Positions 24,845 to 34,018 of a DNA stretch of 64,000 bases are shown here, piece by piece (position 1 is the first letter of the stretch; each line of letters opens with the position of its first letter). The notes under the pieces were generated by a model. The model was not told the origin of the DNA, did no database searches, and saw nothing but the letters and a program-made list of their open reading frames with translations. The position numbers were made by a program, and so were the translations under genes. The stretch is taken from contig OZ244805.1 in the NCBI GenBank assembly GCA_965220095.1, forward strand, positions 248,001 to 312,000, read 5' to 3'. This DNA is from Bin87 sp965220095. Its GTDB lineage: Bacteria; Chloroflexota; Dehalococcoidia; Lucifugimonadales; UBA3495.

Positions 24845-27387
24845 ATGTCCCCGGCAAACACCTTTTTCGCGATCATCGCGATCATCGCGGTGCTTGGGTT
24901 ATCGTGCCAGCCCGAAGCCACGCCGGTGGGGGTTGCGTTTACACCGTTGCCGGCCACGCCATTGCCAACGCAGACCCGTTTCTAACCTACCGATTCTACG
25001 CCGGCGTCCGCTGAACTCACGCCGTCTCCTACTGCCACGCACCCTCCCGCCGCGTCACCGGTACCTACGTTCACACCCCGACCGGCGCCCCACTGAAACT
25101 CCGTTCCCCAGCCCCACACTAGCACCCAGCCCCCTATTGGCGGTGAGTCAGGGGGATTTTCTGGAACAGAGCGACCCTGGCACGGCAGCAGCCATTCGAG
25201 CCTTGCCCTGGGTCCGTAGCGGGATGAGCGAAGGAGAAATCCACGGGCTGAGCGGGTTGACAAAGTTTGCCCTGGCCCATCCATCAGCATTGGATCGGGA
25301 ATATGAACTGCACTGGTTGGATGATGGGTTGAGCCCTTCCGAGGTCACCATATTGGAGGTAATCGGCAGCATAGACGCTCGGTTCCACCGAGAAGTGAGC
25401 AGCATGGTAGCCGCATATCTCGGGGGATCGGCGAATCCAGTCAGCACGTTGCAGGTTACGCAATGGCAGCAGTTGTCGGTGGACTCCCCCGAGTTGTTCG
25501 TTGAAGTATGGTCATTACCTTGGGTATCCGGCGGCGTGGATTCGTTCGAGTGGAACCTTGTTGCACGTCTATTGGCCCTGGCCGACTCGTGCCTGACGTG
25601 ACCACCAGGATCTCTCAATTGCAATTTCTGGAATCTACAGAACCGGACGATGGGAGTATCCTGTTCGGTTTCCAGGAGCTGGCCAAGTCAGATCCAGGGC
25701 TGCTGGACAGGGTCATGAGATCTACAAATTTTGGATGCAATGGAGGCGTCAGCGGGCCAACTGGCGGCCCATGGAGCAACTGGCGGCGTTTTTGAAATTA
25801 GCGCCCGACGATGCAAACGTAGTATCGGCCATGCCATCGCTGTTGACCGGAGACGCCGAGGCGTTGGGGGAATTGGACGAACTCGTGGAGATGGCCCGCA
25901 CTAACTCCACGGAGTTCCGTAACTTAATGGGGGACCAGTTGGTAGGCGATACCATCCAACGGGACACCGATGCGATCGAATCCAACCTCAACTCCATAAC
26001 GCGCAACTTGGGCTCAAGAAATGCCGCTGACCGTATCGCCGCCATGCCCTTCCTGGAAACAGAAGATGCGGTAGATGCCATGGCCGTATCCGCCCTGCGA
26101 CAGTTGGCGTGGGCGGGAGATTTGCCGGCCATCCTCGGCCATCCCCAATTACGAGACGGCATCACGGACGAACAGGCGAAGATAGTTGCGACCCCCTACG
26201 GAGTGGCCAAGAATAATCCTGACCTCGTGGATGTGCTGTTGGATCCGGGTCGGGTGGCGCTGGAGGAACGGATAATCTCGACACCACTGAGCGGTCATGT
26301 CTTATTGACGATAATTCGGACGCAGCCAGGACGCCAACGATCCATGGACCTGCTTGAACACGCCGTCCGGACCGCGGAATCGTTGATGGGCGTTCCTTTC
26401 CCCACCAATTTTGTCGCTTATCTGTTCGCCGATGCCGCCACCAACGGGTAGGCTGGACTCCACTTCGGGCCAAACATCATCTCAAAACCGGAAGTCGATA
26501 TCGGCAGCTCCACGTTCACCGAACGTATTTCAGCTACACATATCGCTCGCGAGGTAGCCCACTACTATTGGAGAGGTTAACCGGATTGGGTGGACTAAGG
26601 CGCGGCAGATTTCCTGAGCTACTACGCCGAATGGCAAAGGTCGGGGCGGTGGATGTTACCTGGCAGAAAGCCTTGTGGACCTTTCGACAACTTGAACGAA
26701 TTAGAATCAGCAAACCTTGAATCCGGGGATGAGGGATTTGCTTGCAACTACTCGCTGGGACAGCGTTTCTTCCTGGGCCTGTATGAGTTAATGGATTCGC
26801 AGGATTTCAGAAAGGGTTTCGCCAAGCTGAACACCGCGCAGGCCGATCCAAACATCAGCCTGGAATTCAACCACGTGGTTGCCGCATTCGAGTCCGACGC
26901 CGAATCGAATGCAATGGCAAAAGACATGATCAGCCATTGGTATTATGGTACGCTGCTCCCTGAATCTGCGGCAGTAGCGTCTTCCTCTAAACCTCCAGCC
27001 AAGCAGATATTCCTCCAACTCGCTGCCACACCCCCAGATCCTACGCTGCCGAGCATTCAAGGTGAGATCAGAAACGTTTACATTACCCGAGGTGACAGCA
27101 GAGAATTTTCGAGCATTGCTCGATCCGAACTCGGAGAGCGCTTGTTGCTCACCTTCGTGTATTCCCAACGAAGTCGCGACCCATACGAAATACCGCTCCA
27201 GGTCCTCCTATACTACCCTGACGGCGAACTGGAAAGGGCAATGGATATTGCCCTCCGAATTGACTCAGGCGGGCGCTCCCGGGTCTGGGTCTCATCGCCT
27301 GAGTCCTGGCGGATAGGGCAATACTGGATCATGGCGTTCGACGGAGACCGAAAGGTTGCCGAGGTCGAGTTCGAGATAACACCGTAA
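24845..27387 (+). pseudogene. Decayed third paralogue of the HExxH lipoprotein
   Basis: A signal peptide with lipobox LGLSC starts at ATG 24845. The remaining sequence needs at least three frame changes (near 24985, between 25510 and 25601, and near 25735-25795) to follow the same order as paralogue 1: helical repeats (LPWVRSGMSEGEI, LPWVSGGVDSF), MPFLETEDAVDAM, then the peptidase region. In-frame stops lie at 26449-26451, 26578-26580 and 26596-26598. The motif reads REVAH instead of HEVAH and both late stops sit inside the catalytic block. The tail (EKDRKVAEVEFEITP-like) is still recognisable. Clearly non-functional. Confidence 0.88.
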
Positions 27388-27475
27388 GTCCTCCGCCCCG
27401 GCCACGGCAACAGCACTTTCGGTGGCATGATCCGATACTGGGTTGGCCTGGGCGGGGCCAGCCTCGCACTCTGGT

Positions 27476-28384
27476 ATGCTGGCGGGCGTGTGGTTTTTGC
27501 TGGCAATCTGTAGCGCGGCTGCTCTGGGGCTGGCGAACATTGCCCACAAGCGGCTGCTGGACAACTACCTGGCCGGCGTCGGTGTCCTGGGCGCCGGTTC
27601 GATTCTGACCCGCCTGACCTGCGCCGTCATCGTGCTGGTGATTGTGGGCTGGCCGACGGACGGCCCGGCTTCGACAGTGGGCATTGGGTTGCTGTCGGGG
27701 GTGTGCCTGGGTTCGGGTCTGGCGCTGCTGTATCTGGGGCTGAAACTGGGCGAAGCATCGCGGGCGGTGGCCGTCAGCCAAACCTATCCGATCCTGGTGG
27801 CGTTGCTGGCGCTGGCGTTTCTGGAGGAGACGGTTTCGGGGGAGCAGTGGCTGGCCATCGCCCTGGTAGTCTGCGGTGCGGCGCTCATTTCGCTGGAGGG
27901 TTTCGGTCGGCGGCTCTTCAGGCTGACGCCGGGACTGACCGCGCTGGTGGCCAGCTCTGCTGGGTTGGGTCTGGCCTTCTTTCTGGCCGAATTTGCGCTG
28001 CAGGACCTCACGCCGTGGGAAGTGTTCGGGCTGCAAGAATTGGGGATGATTCCCGTCTTCGCCGTTTTCGGACGTCCCGCCAACTGGCGGCGGCTGTGGC
28101 AGGGGCTGCGATCCCCGGACGGGCTGGCCACGTTCGTGATCGGCGAAGGGATTTTGCCCCAGCTGGCAATCTTCCTGTTCATCCTGTCTTTCAGCTTCGG
28201 GCCGGTATCATCAGCGGCCGCAGTGCTGGCGACCCGCCCGTTGTTCGTATTCCTGGCGGGCACTTTGTTGAGTTGGCGCGCCCTGGGCTTGATGCAGGAG
28301 TCCGTCAATCCAGCAGCATTGATGGGCAAATTCGTTGCCATCGCGATGATTACAGGCGGTACAACCGTGCTGGCGTTGGTGTGA
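27476..28384 (+). CDS. EamA/DMT superfamily transporter
   Basis: A 302-residue membrane protein with about ten hydrophobic helices in two EamA halves. SRAVAVSQTYPILVALLALAFLEETVSGEQWLAIALVVCGAALIS is the characteristic end of the first half, and the second ends in SSAAAVLATRPLFVFLAGTLLS. DMT transporters export or exchange small metabolites; the substrate is unknown. ATG 27476 was chosen because it places the first helix at the N terminus. It is convergent with plsY. Confidence 0.88.
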   Translation: MLAGVWFLLAICSAAALGLANIAHKRLLDNYLAGVGVLGAGSILTRLTCAVIVLVIVGWPTDGPASTVGIGLLSGVCLGSGLALLYLGLKLGEASRAVAVSQTYPILVALLALAFLEETVSGEQWLAIALVVCGAALISLEGFGRRLFRLTPGLTALVASSAGLGLAFFLAEFALQDLTPWEVFGLQELGMIPVFAVFGRPANWRRLWQGLRSPDGLATFVIGEGILPQLAIFLFILSFSFGPVSSAAAVLATRPLFVFLAGTLLSWRALGLMQESVNPAALMGKFVAIAMITGGTTVLALV

Positions 28385-28397
28385 GGCATCGTCCCAA

Positions 28398-29027
28398 TCA
28401 GGCGGCGGAAGTCTTTTCGGCTACCGGGTTGCGGAATCGCACCGTCCAGAAATGCACTGCCCCCACCGCGACGAAGACTCCCAGGCAGTACCATATTGGC
28501 CCCCAGGCGACACCAAACAACGTCTTGGCAACCACTACCGATGAGAGATAAACGAAGGCCAGGGCCAGCGTGGTGCTCCTCGTTATGGTCAGAATCACCA
28601 GGGTGGGCGCCATCATCAGGAGCGCCGGCCCAGGCAGCACCGCAGCGGTAACTCCAATGGCCGTGGCGGCCCCTCGCCCGCCGCGAAATCGCAACCACAC
28701 CGGCCAGATCTGGCCGACGATAGTTGCCACGCCGGCCAGCATACCCGGCAAATTGGCCACGCTGTCAGCTCTGAGCGGGACCACGAGATCGGCGAGGGCG
28801 TTGAACGCCAGCACCGCCACCGCACCCTTGGCGATATCTGCCAAGGCGACGAACACACCCCATTTCCGCCCGAAGATGCGGCCGACGTTGCGGGCGCCGG
28901 CGTTACCGTCGCCGGCCTGTCGGATGTCGGTCCCCATGCGTGAGGCGCGCCGCGCAACGAGCCAAGCGGTTGGGATGCTGCCCAGCAGGTAGCCGATAAC
29001 GACCGCTGCGCCGGACATCCAAATCAT
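28398..29027 (-). CDS. plsY: Acyl-phosphate glycerol-3-phosphate acyltransferase
   Basis: A 209-residue membrane enzyme that acylates glycerol 3-phosphate from acyl-phosphate in phospholipid synthesis. It shows the three PlsY motifs: YLLGSIPTAWLVAR, GDGNAGARNVGRIFGRKWG (where most have GSGNPGATNVxR) and RFRGGRGAATAIG. Five or more hydrophobic helices. The C-terminal 25 residues run longer than usual. It is 13 bp from the convergent transporter stop. Confidence 0.93.
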   Translation of the reverse strand: MIWMSGAAVVIGYLLGSIPTAWLVARRASRMGTDIRQAGDGNAGARNVGRIFGRKWGVFVALADIAKGAVAVLAFNALADLVVPLRADSVANLPGMLAGVATIVGQIWPVWLRFRGGRGAATAIGVTAAVLPGPALLMMAPTLVILTITRSTTLALAFVYLSSVVVAKTLFGVAWGPIWYCLGVFVAVGAVHFWTVRFRNPVAEKTSAA

Positions 29028-29116
29028 CTGTTACACCAATAGGCCCGGACACCAGCGTGCGGACGCAGCCGTCATTGGGCTAACCAGTCGGCGGGAAAGT
29101 CCCCACCGTACCGCCG

Positions 29117-30082
29117 TCAGGCTGCGACCGCGCTGGGTGTTACCCGCGTACACCAGTGGCTGTACTTGGGGTTATTGCCCACCACGATATCAAAGTACAT
29201 CTTCTGGATTTTGCTGGAAATGGGGCCCGGTTGCCCGTCCCCAATGGGGCGGCAGTCCAGTTCCACCACCGGCGTAAGGTGCGCTGCGGTGCCGGTGAGG
29301 AATACCTCGTCGGCCAGGTACAACTCGCTCCGGTCGATGGATCGCATCTCGATATCGATGCCCAGCTCGGTACGGGCCAACTGCATCACGGTATCGCGCG
29401 TGATGCCACCGAGAACGTTGTCTTCCAGGGCGGGGGTGAGCAGGCGGCCCTTTTTCACTACGAAAATATTCTCGCCGGAACCCTCGGATACGTGGCCGTC
29501 GTGGTTGAGCAGAATCGCTTCATCGAAGCCGCTCAGAGTGGCCTCGGTTTTGGCCAGTATGCTGTTGACGTAGATGCCGGAAGACTTAACGCGGGCCGGA
29601 ATCATCGGGTCATCCACTCGTCGCCATGACGACGTACAGCAACGCAGCCGGTCGCTGCCCAGGTAGTTGCCGAAGGGCACGGTTATTAGGGTAAAGTCGG
29701 ATGCCAGATCCTGCAGTTTCAGGTTGGCGACCAGTTCCTCGCTCTTGTAGGCTAAGGGTCGGATGTAAATATCCGAGTCGTGCCGGTTTCGCTCCACCAG
29801 TTCGACGGTGATATTGCAAAGGTCGTCGGCGGAGTAGGGGATATCGAGCATCAGAATCTTGCAGCCGTCCAGCAGACGCTCGTAGTGCTCGCGCATCCGG
29901 AATATGTTGATGGCCTCCTGCTCGGCGTTCCAGTTGCCCCGAATGCCCTCAAACACACCCGTGCCGTAGTGGAGGGCGTGGGTCATTACGCTTACATTGG
30001 CCTCTTTCAGCGGTACGAATTGTCCGCGAAAGAACACTTGAAGCTGATCGGTGTTGACAGCAGTCTGGCCGTTGGTAGTCAC
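29117..30082 (-). CDS. ilvE: Branched-chain amino acid aminotransferase
   Basis: A 321-residue fold-type IV PLP enzyme. It has HALHYGTGVFEGIRGNWN, KSSGIYVNSILAKTEA, EAILLNHDGHVSEGSGENIFVV and LGGITRDTVMQLARTELG, all in BCAT order; the PLP lysine is in the RPLAYKSEEL segment. It transaminates Leu, Ile and Val. It starts at GTG 30082 behind a GGGGGG stretch and has its own promoter upstream. Confidence 0.94.
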   Translation of the reverse strand: MTTNGQTAVNTDQLQVFFRGQFVPLKEANVSVMTHALHYGTGVFEGIRGNWNAEQEAINIFRMREHYERLLDGCKILMLDIPYSADDLCNITVELVERNRHDSDIYIRPLAYKSEELVANLKLQDLASDFTLITVPFGNYLGSDRLRCCTSSWRRVDDPMIPARVKSSGIYVNSILAKTEATLSGFDEAILLNHDGHVSEGSGENIFVVKKGRLLTPALEDNVLGGITRDTVMQLARTELGIDIEMRSIDRSELYLADEVFLTGTAAHLTPVVELDCRPIGDGQPGPISSKIQKMYFDIVVGNNPKYSHWCTRVTPSAVAA

Positions 30083-30114
30083 GTAATGCCCCCCTGGCGA
30101 GAAAATTTTCGGTC

Positions 30115-30144
30115 ATTATACCGCCCACCGTACTGACTTGCCAA
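30115..30144 (-). promoter_or_regulatory. Sigma70-type promoter for ilvE
   Basis: Read on the minus strand, TTGGCA (30144-30139) and TATAAT (30120-30115) are separated by 18 bases. The ilvE start is 33 bases downstream. Confidence 0.65.
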
Positions 30145-30158
30145 TTCACCGCGCGGAC

Positions 30159-30315
30159 TCATGCGTACCAACTTTGTCATTGCGAGCGCAGCGTGGCAAT
30201 CCCGTCGCCGTAGCAACGGCGGTTCGCCGACGTGTGTTCAGCCTCATCAAGATTTCCGCTCGTCCTGAACCTGTCGAAGGACGCTCGCAATGACAGATTA
30301 ATGTGGGTACGCGTG
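30159..30315. repeat. Inverted-repeat element (TGTCATTGCGAG family), copy B
   Basis: Outer arms TCATGCGTACC and GGGTACGCGTGA flank TTTGTCATTGCGAGCG and CGCTCGCAATGACAGATT. Inside the right arm (about 30257-30281) is a copy of the CTTGTCGA palindrome, CGTCCTGAACCTGTCGAAGG, so one repeat sits in the other. The element fills most of the gap between ilvE and the coiled-coil gene. Confidence 0.82.
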
Positions 30316-30548
30316 ACGCCGCGCGGATGCTGGCCAGTAAGTTTCTCGTCCAATCTCTCGAAATTGTCTGAAATTCGTCAACTTTGCCCAAACCGGAAAT
30401 CGGCTCGTCTTTGCTATAAATGGGGCGCTTCCCGGAGCGGCACGCGCCAGACGCAGACTCGCGCTGTGTACCAACCGCCACTCTAAATTATCCCACCTGC
30501 CCTAGATGCGATGGCGCCGACCGGCGCCGAGGCGAGAAGGAATGCCAA

Positions 30549-31256
30549 ATGTCAGACCAAATCAACAACGAACTGGCCCAACGATTGCGCAAGGCCGAAG
30601 AAGCCGCCAGCTACATGGAGCAACTGGAATCTCTGGCCTCGCAGGCGCCGGCCCTGCGTGAGCAGGTCAGCCTGATGCAGCGGATGCAAGAGCGGGAACA
30701 GCACCGCCAGGACTCGCTGGACCGGGCTCAGCTTGCGTTGTCTACAGCGGCGCAGGCCCAGCAGAATTTGCCCAGCCTTATCGCTGACGCTGCCAACCTG
30801 GTGGATCAACTCGCCCGCACGCTGCGCGAGGTTGACACCTTCCGCCGGGAAGCCACCGCCTCGCTCAGCGTGGTCGACCGCATGGACTACGAGGACGAGC
30901 TGGATCAGGCGCTGGAACAGGAGGAAGAGTCTGAAGTCCAGCGCGACACCCAGTCCATTCGCATGATCATCGCGTCGCGGCACGGTAGCACGCGGGTGCG
31001 CCAGATAATGGAGGAGTTTACGCCGGGATTCGAGGTTTTCGCCGACTGCAACCTGGATTCAAACCCGATGCGCCGGGAGCTGACCAATCTGATCATGGCT
31101 CAACTGGCCGCCGCAGCGGAGTCCAACCGCCCCCAACAGCAGCGCCGTATGCCGCCCCCGCCTCCGCCACCGGTCGCTCCCGATCCTTCGCCGGCTGCTA
31201 CAACGTCTGAAACCACCACGGAACCCATCGGAGGGTCGCCAGGGGAACGAGCCTGA
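30549..31256 (+). CDS. Coiled-coil protein of unknown function
   Basis: A 235-residue protein I do not recognise. Residues 1-75 are heptad-like and rich in Glu, Gln and Arg (RLRKAEEAASYMEQLESLAS). The middle is helical and acidic (YEDELDQALEQEEESEVQ), then a folded-looking segment (RMIIASRHGSTRVRQIMEEFTPGFEV). The C terminus is a proline run (PPPPPPP) and a Ser/Thr/Ala-rich tail. No signal peptide. AGAAGGA precedes the ATG at 30549. It stands alone before tRNA-Trp. Confidence 0.65.
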   Translation: MSDQINNELAQRLRKAEEAASYMEQLESLASQAPALREQVSLMQRMQEREQHRQDSLDRAQLALSTAAQAQQNLPSLIADAANLVDQLARTLREVDTFRREATASLSVVDRMDYEDELDQALEQEEESEVQRDTQSIRMIIASRHGSTRVRQIMEEFTPGFEVFADCNLDSNPMRRELTNLIMAQLAAAAESNRPQQQRRMPPPPPPPVAPDPSPAATTSETTTEPIGGSPGERA

Positions 31257-31275
31257 ATAACGGGTCGGCCGCAAA

Positions 31276-31349
31276 TGGCACCGGCGGAAGGAATCGAACC
31301 CACACCTTCGGTTTTGGAGACCGATGCGCTACCACTACACCACGCCGGT
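31276..31349 (-). tRNA. tRNA-Trp (CCA anticodon), CCA encoded
   Basis: Acceptor stem ACCGGCG/CGCCGGT, D arm GTGTAGTGGTAGCGC, anticodon arm TCGGT-CTCCAAA-ACCGA with anticodon CCA, and T loop TTCGATT. The discriminator G is followed by an encoded CCA. The T stem has one T-T mismatch and the variable loop is short. Confidence 0.92.
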
Positions 31350-31401
31350 GCGTCGCATAAATTGTAGCAACGCACCGCTATTCCCGCAACCAACCCAGCC
31401 C

Positions 31402-31545
31402 TCACGCGTACCATTTTAATTTGTCATTGCGAGGAGCATAGCGACGTGGCAATCTCGATGAGGCTGAACACACGTCGACGAATCGCCGTTGCTACGGCGA
31501 CGAGATTGCCACGCTACGCTCGCAATGACAAAGTGGGTACGGATG
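31402..31545. repeat. Inverted-repeat element (TGTCATTGCGAG family), copy C
   Basis: Outer arms TCACGCGTACC and GGGTACGGATGA, inner arms TTGTCATTGCGAGGAG and CTCGCAATGACAA. It lies 50 bp from tRNA-Trp in the 612-bp gap 31350-31961, which also holds a small membrane-protein frame and a CTTGTCGA palindrome. Confidence 0.84.
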
Positions 31546-31751
31546 AGACCGGAAGCCCGTACCGGGCCATTCGATTGTTCCCACCGCCATCCCGGCTCGC
31601 GGCCGGGATCCAGTCTCTCGTCTACCTGCGGTGTTCCTGCAGTGCCGCGTTTTCTGGGGTACAGCCGGCGATCCATCGACCGGGGCGGTGATAATAGAAA
31701 TACCCTGATCCCGTGCCAGGGTCTTTCCCTTGTCCGCCCGGATGATTTTGT

Positions 31752-31777
31752 CCGCTCACCCTCAGCTTGTCGAAGGG
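31752..31777 (+). repeat. Dispersed palindromic repeat (CTTGTCGA family)
   Basis: CCGCTCACCCTCAG followed by CTTGTCGAAGGG. The arms CCCT and AGGG pair, where copy 1 has GGT and ACC. The stop codon of the 58-residue membrane-protein frame lies inside it. Confidence 0.75.
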
Positions 31778-31938
31778 CCGCTCTGCCCCGTCCCCAACAA
31801 GGCAAAGGCCACCTGAGCCGGCGGTGCAATGCTATGCCCCACCGGGCGGTTCAGCCAGCCCGACCAGAAATAGACCACCACAAACAGTATTGCCAGTGCG
31901 ATGACTACGCCAATCACCAGGCATCCGTAGCGGGCCAT
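31762..31938 (-). CDS. Small single-helix membrane protein
   Basis: A 58-residue frame starting at ATG 31938, 23 bp after the stop of the CocE gene on the same strand. Residues 5-25 are a clear membrane helix (GCLVIGVVIALAILFVVVYFW) followed by SGWLNRPVG. The last residues and stop (GPSTS) come from the dispersed palindrome, so the native C terminus may have been replaced. No family recognised and no strong ribosome-binding site. Confidence 0.5.
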   Translation of the reverse strand: MARYGCLVIGVVIALAILFVVVYFWSGWLNRPVGHSIAPPAQVAFALLGTGQSGPSTS

Positions 31939-31961
31939 CGCTTACTGACTCGGCGGCCTGT

Positions 31962-33713
31962 TCAGGCGGGGATTATGGGCAGGCGCAGGCGGGAGGGATG
32001 ATCCGCGTTGTGGCAGATTGTCTGCACTGCCGGAACGCTCTCTTTGGACGCCCACGGGTCGTCGCCGGTGTTAAAGTTGCGGTCGAAACGGGGGAAGTTG
32101 CTGCTGCTAACGTCCACGCGGATGCGATGACCCGCCTTGAACACGTTGCTCGTTGCCACCAGGTCGATGGTGTACTCATGCACCGCGCCGGGTGTAACCG
32201 GACGAGACTGATCGGTGCCTTCCCGGTAGCGCGCCCTGATGATGCCATCGACGAGGTTGCGGGCCGCGCCGCACGGTTCCACATCCAGCAATTTCGCAGT
32301 GAAATCGGTATCGGCGGCAGTCGTGGCAGCGTACAGCGTGAGCGTAACCGGACCGGTTACTTCAACGTCAGCGGCCAGCGGCGGCGTGGTGTAGCAGAGC
32401 ACGTCGCTCCGAGTTTCCAGTCCCTGCTGGTCGTAGGCGCCGCCGGGCACGAACGACGGGCCGCAGCACAGCGGGCCGCCTCGCGTCGGTACCGGGTCCC
32501 GGGGGTCGTACAGGAAAACATCGGTAGTTTCGTCGCCCGGGCTGGCCGTGGACAGGACGCCATCTCCGCCCGAGGTGTTGGCCTTGCCCCCGCTGTGGAG
32601 GTAATAGTCGGTGAACTGGGTGCGGGCCAGCGGCCATTCCTGCTCGTCACGCCAGCAGTTGTCCCCCATCACGAAGATACGAACCGGAGCGTCGGCGTCG
32701 GCGCCGTTCTGCTCCCCCTTCAGCCAGTAGTCGAACCAGCGCAGTTGCACTCCGTCGGTGTCGATGGCGGGCCCCGACGCACCGAGGCCGAAGAAATAAT
32801 CGCCCGAGGTTTCGGCAAACGGCCCATGATGCCAGGGGCCCACGATGAGACGTTGGCCTCCCCGCGCCGTTGAGTCCTCGGCCTGTTTCCGCATCCCGAC
32901 GAAGTTGCGCAGCGTGCCCAGCAGGAATATGTCATGCCAGCCGCCGATGTTCAAAGCGGGCGTGGTGATGTGCGGGTAGTGGTTTTCAATGCGCCATCGC
33001 TGCCAGTATTCGTCGCTGGACGAGTGGCGAATCCAGTCGTAGAAATAGTCTGCCAAGGGCGGCTTCAGATGCGGCAAGTCGACGATGGGCTGGTGTCGCA
33101 TGGTGCAATCGAGCTGATTGAAGGCTTCCAGCAGCCCTTGCCGGACACCGTCCGGAACGTCATGGCGGCTGCTGATGGCCCCCAGATTGGCCATGGTCAG
33201 TTGCCGCATCGTCCACGACAGGGCAAATCCCCACGCCAACGCGCCACCCTGATACGTCCAGCCCTCGTAGTAGTCCGACGCCGTGATGCCGGGTGCGATG
33301 GTGGTCAGCGCCGGCGGGTTGGTGATGGCGCAGAGCCATTGGGTAGCGCCCACGTATGAGCGGCCAAACATACCGACCTTGCCGCTGCTCCATGGCTGCT
33401 CGGCGCACCACGCCACGGTATCATAGCCGTCGTCGGGTTCGTCGAGGAAGGCATAGAACTCGCCTTCGGAGGTGTAGCGCCCGCGGCAATCCTGAATCAC
33501 CACGGCATAGCCGTGGGACGCAGCACGCATCACCTCCAGGCTGCCGGAGCCCCCCTGCGATTTGTCGTAGGGCGTGCGCTGCAGCAGAACCGGCACCGGA
33601 TCGGCGGTGTCGGGTCGGTAAACATCGGCATACAGGGTAACCCCGTCGCGCATTCGCACCGGCAAACCGAATTCGGTGCGGATTGCAGTATGTGGTCCCA
33701 TCATATCTGGCAT
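31962..33713 (-). CDS. CocE/NonD family hydrolase (X-Pro dipeptidyl-peptidase-like)
   Basis: A 583-residue alpha/beta hydrolase of the cocaine esterase/X-Pro peptidase S15 family. The nucleophile is Ser119 in GRSYVGATQW; DGVTLYADVYRP and DCRGRYTSEGEFYAF precede it. The charge-relay Asp and His are expected near ALNIGGWHDIF and in IVGPWHHGPF. The C-terminal jelly-roll domain is present (VTGPVTLTLYAATTAADTDFTAKL; IRVDVSSSNFPRFDRN). I chose ATG 33713 because GGGAGGT lies nine bases upstream. Substrates are esters or peptides; not resolved. Confidence 0.93.
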   Translation of the reverse strand: MPDMMGPHTAIRTEFGLPVRMRDGVTLYADVYRPDTADPVPVLLQRTPYDKSQGGSGSLEVMRAASHGYAVVIQDCRGRYTSEGEFYAFLDEPDDGYDTVAWCAEQPWSSGKVGMFGRSYVGATQWLCAITNPPALTTIAPGITASDYYEGWTYQGGALAWGFALSWTMRQLTMANLGAISSRHDVPDGVRQGLLEAFNQLDCTMRHQPIVDLPHLKPPLADYFYDWIRHSSSDEYWQRWRIENHYPHITTPALNIGGWHDIFLLGTLRNFVGMRKQAEDSTARGGQRLIVGPWHHGPFAETSGDYFFGLGASGPAIDTDGVQLRWFDYWLKGEQNGADADAPVRIFVMGDNCWRDEQEWPLARTQFTDYYLHSGGKANTSGGDGVLSTASPGDETTDVFLYDPRDPVPTRGGPLCCGPSFVPGGAYDQQGLETRSDVLCYTTPPLAADVEVTGPVTLTLYAATTAADTDFTAKLLDVEPCGAARNLVDGIIRARYREGTDQSRPVTPGAVHEYTIDLVATSNVFKAGHRIRVDVSSSNFPRFDRNFNTGDDPWASKESVPAVQTICHNADHPSRLRLPIIPA

Positions 33714-33790
33714 AACGCTCACCTCCCTGATGGTGGCATTATACACTGCGGCGCGGGCCTTCAAGGCTTCGTCAACCCCGTCGGTGCGGC

Positions 33791-33921
33791 TCATCACGTA
33801 CCCACTTTAATCTGTCATTGCGAGCGCAGCGTGGCAATCTCGTTGCCGCAGCAATGGTGGTTCTCCGACGTGTACTCAACCTCAACGAGATTGCCACGTC
33901 GCTACGCTCCTCGCAATGACA
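33791..33921. repeat. Inverted-repeat element (TGTCATTGCGAG family), copy D
   Basis: The left arm TCATCACGTACCCACTTTAA leads into TGTCATTGCGAGCGCAGCG; the right arm ends GCTCCTCGCAATGACA at 33921 and lacks the outer GGGTACG part. It lies between the divergent CocE and DinB-like genes. Confidence 0.83.
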
Positions 33922-34018
33922 AGATGCCGACAATCGAAATGCCCGGCCCGTCGGCGCAGACCGGTTGCGTGGTACACTACCCGCGCTATCACTCATTGAT
34001 TTCAGGGAGGCGTAACAC

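Noticed and set aside
26449..26598. Stop-codon recoding in the third HExxH paralogue
   Set aside because: Different stop codons (TAG, TAA, TAA) replace different residues, the catalytic His is also lost and several frameshifts occur upstream.
33739..33764. Promoter for the CocE gene (TATAAT with TTGAAG)
   Set aside because: A good -10 is present, but the spacer to the best -35 is only 14 bases.
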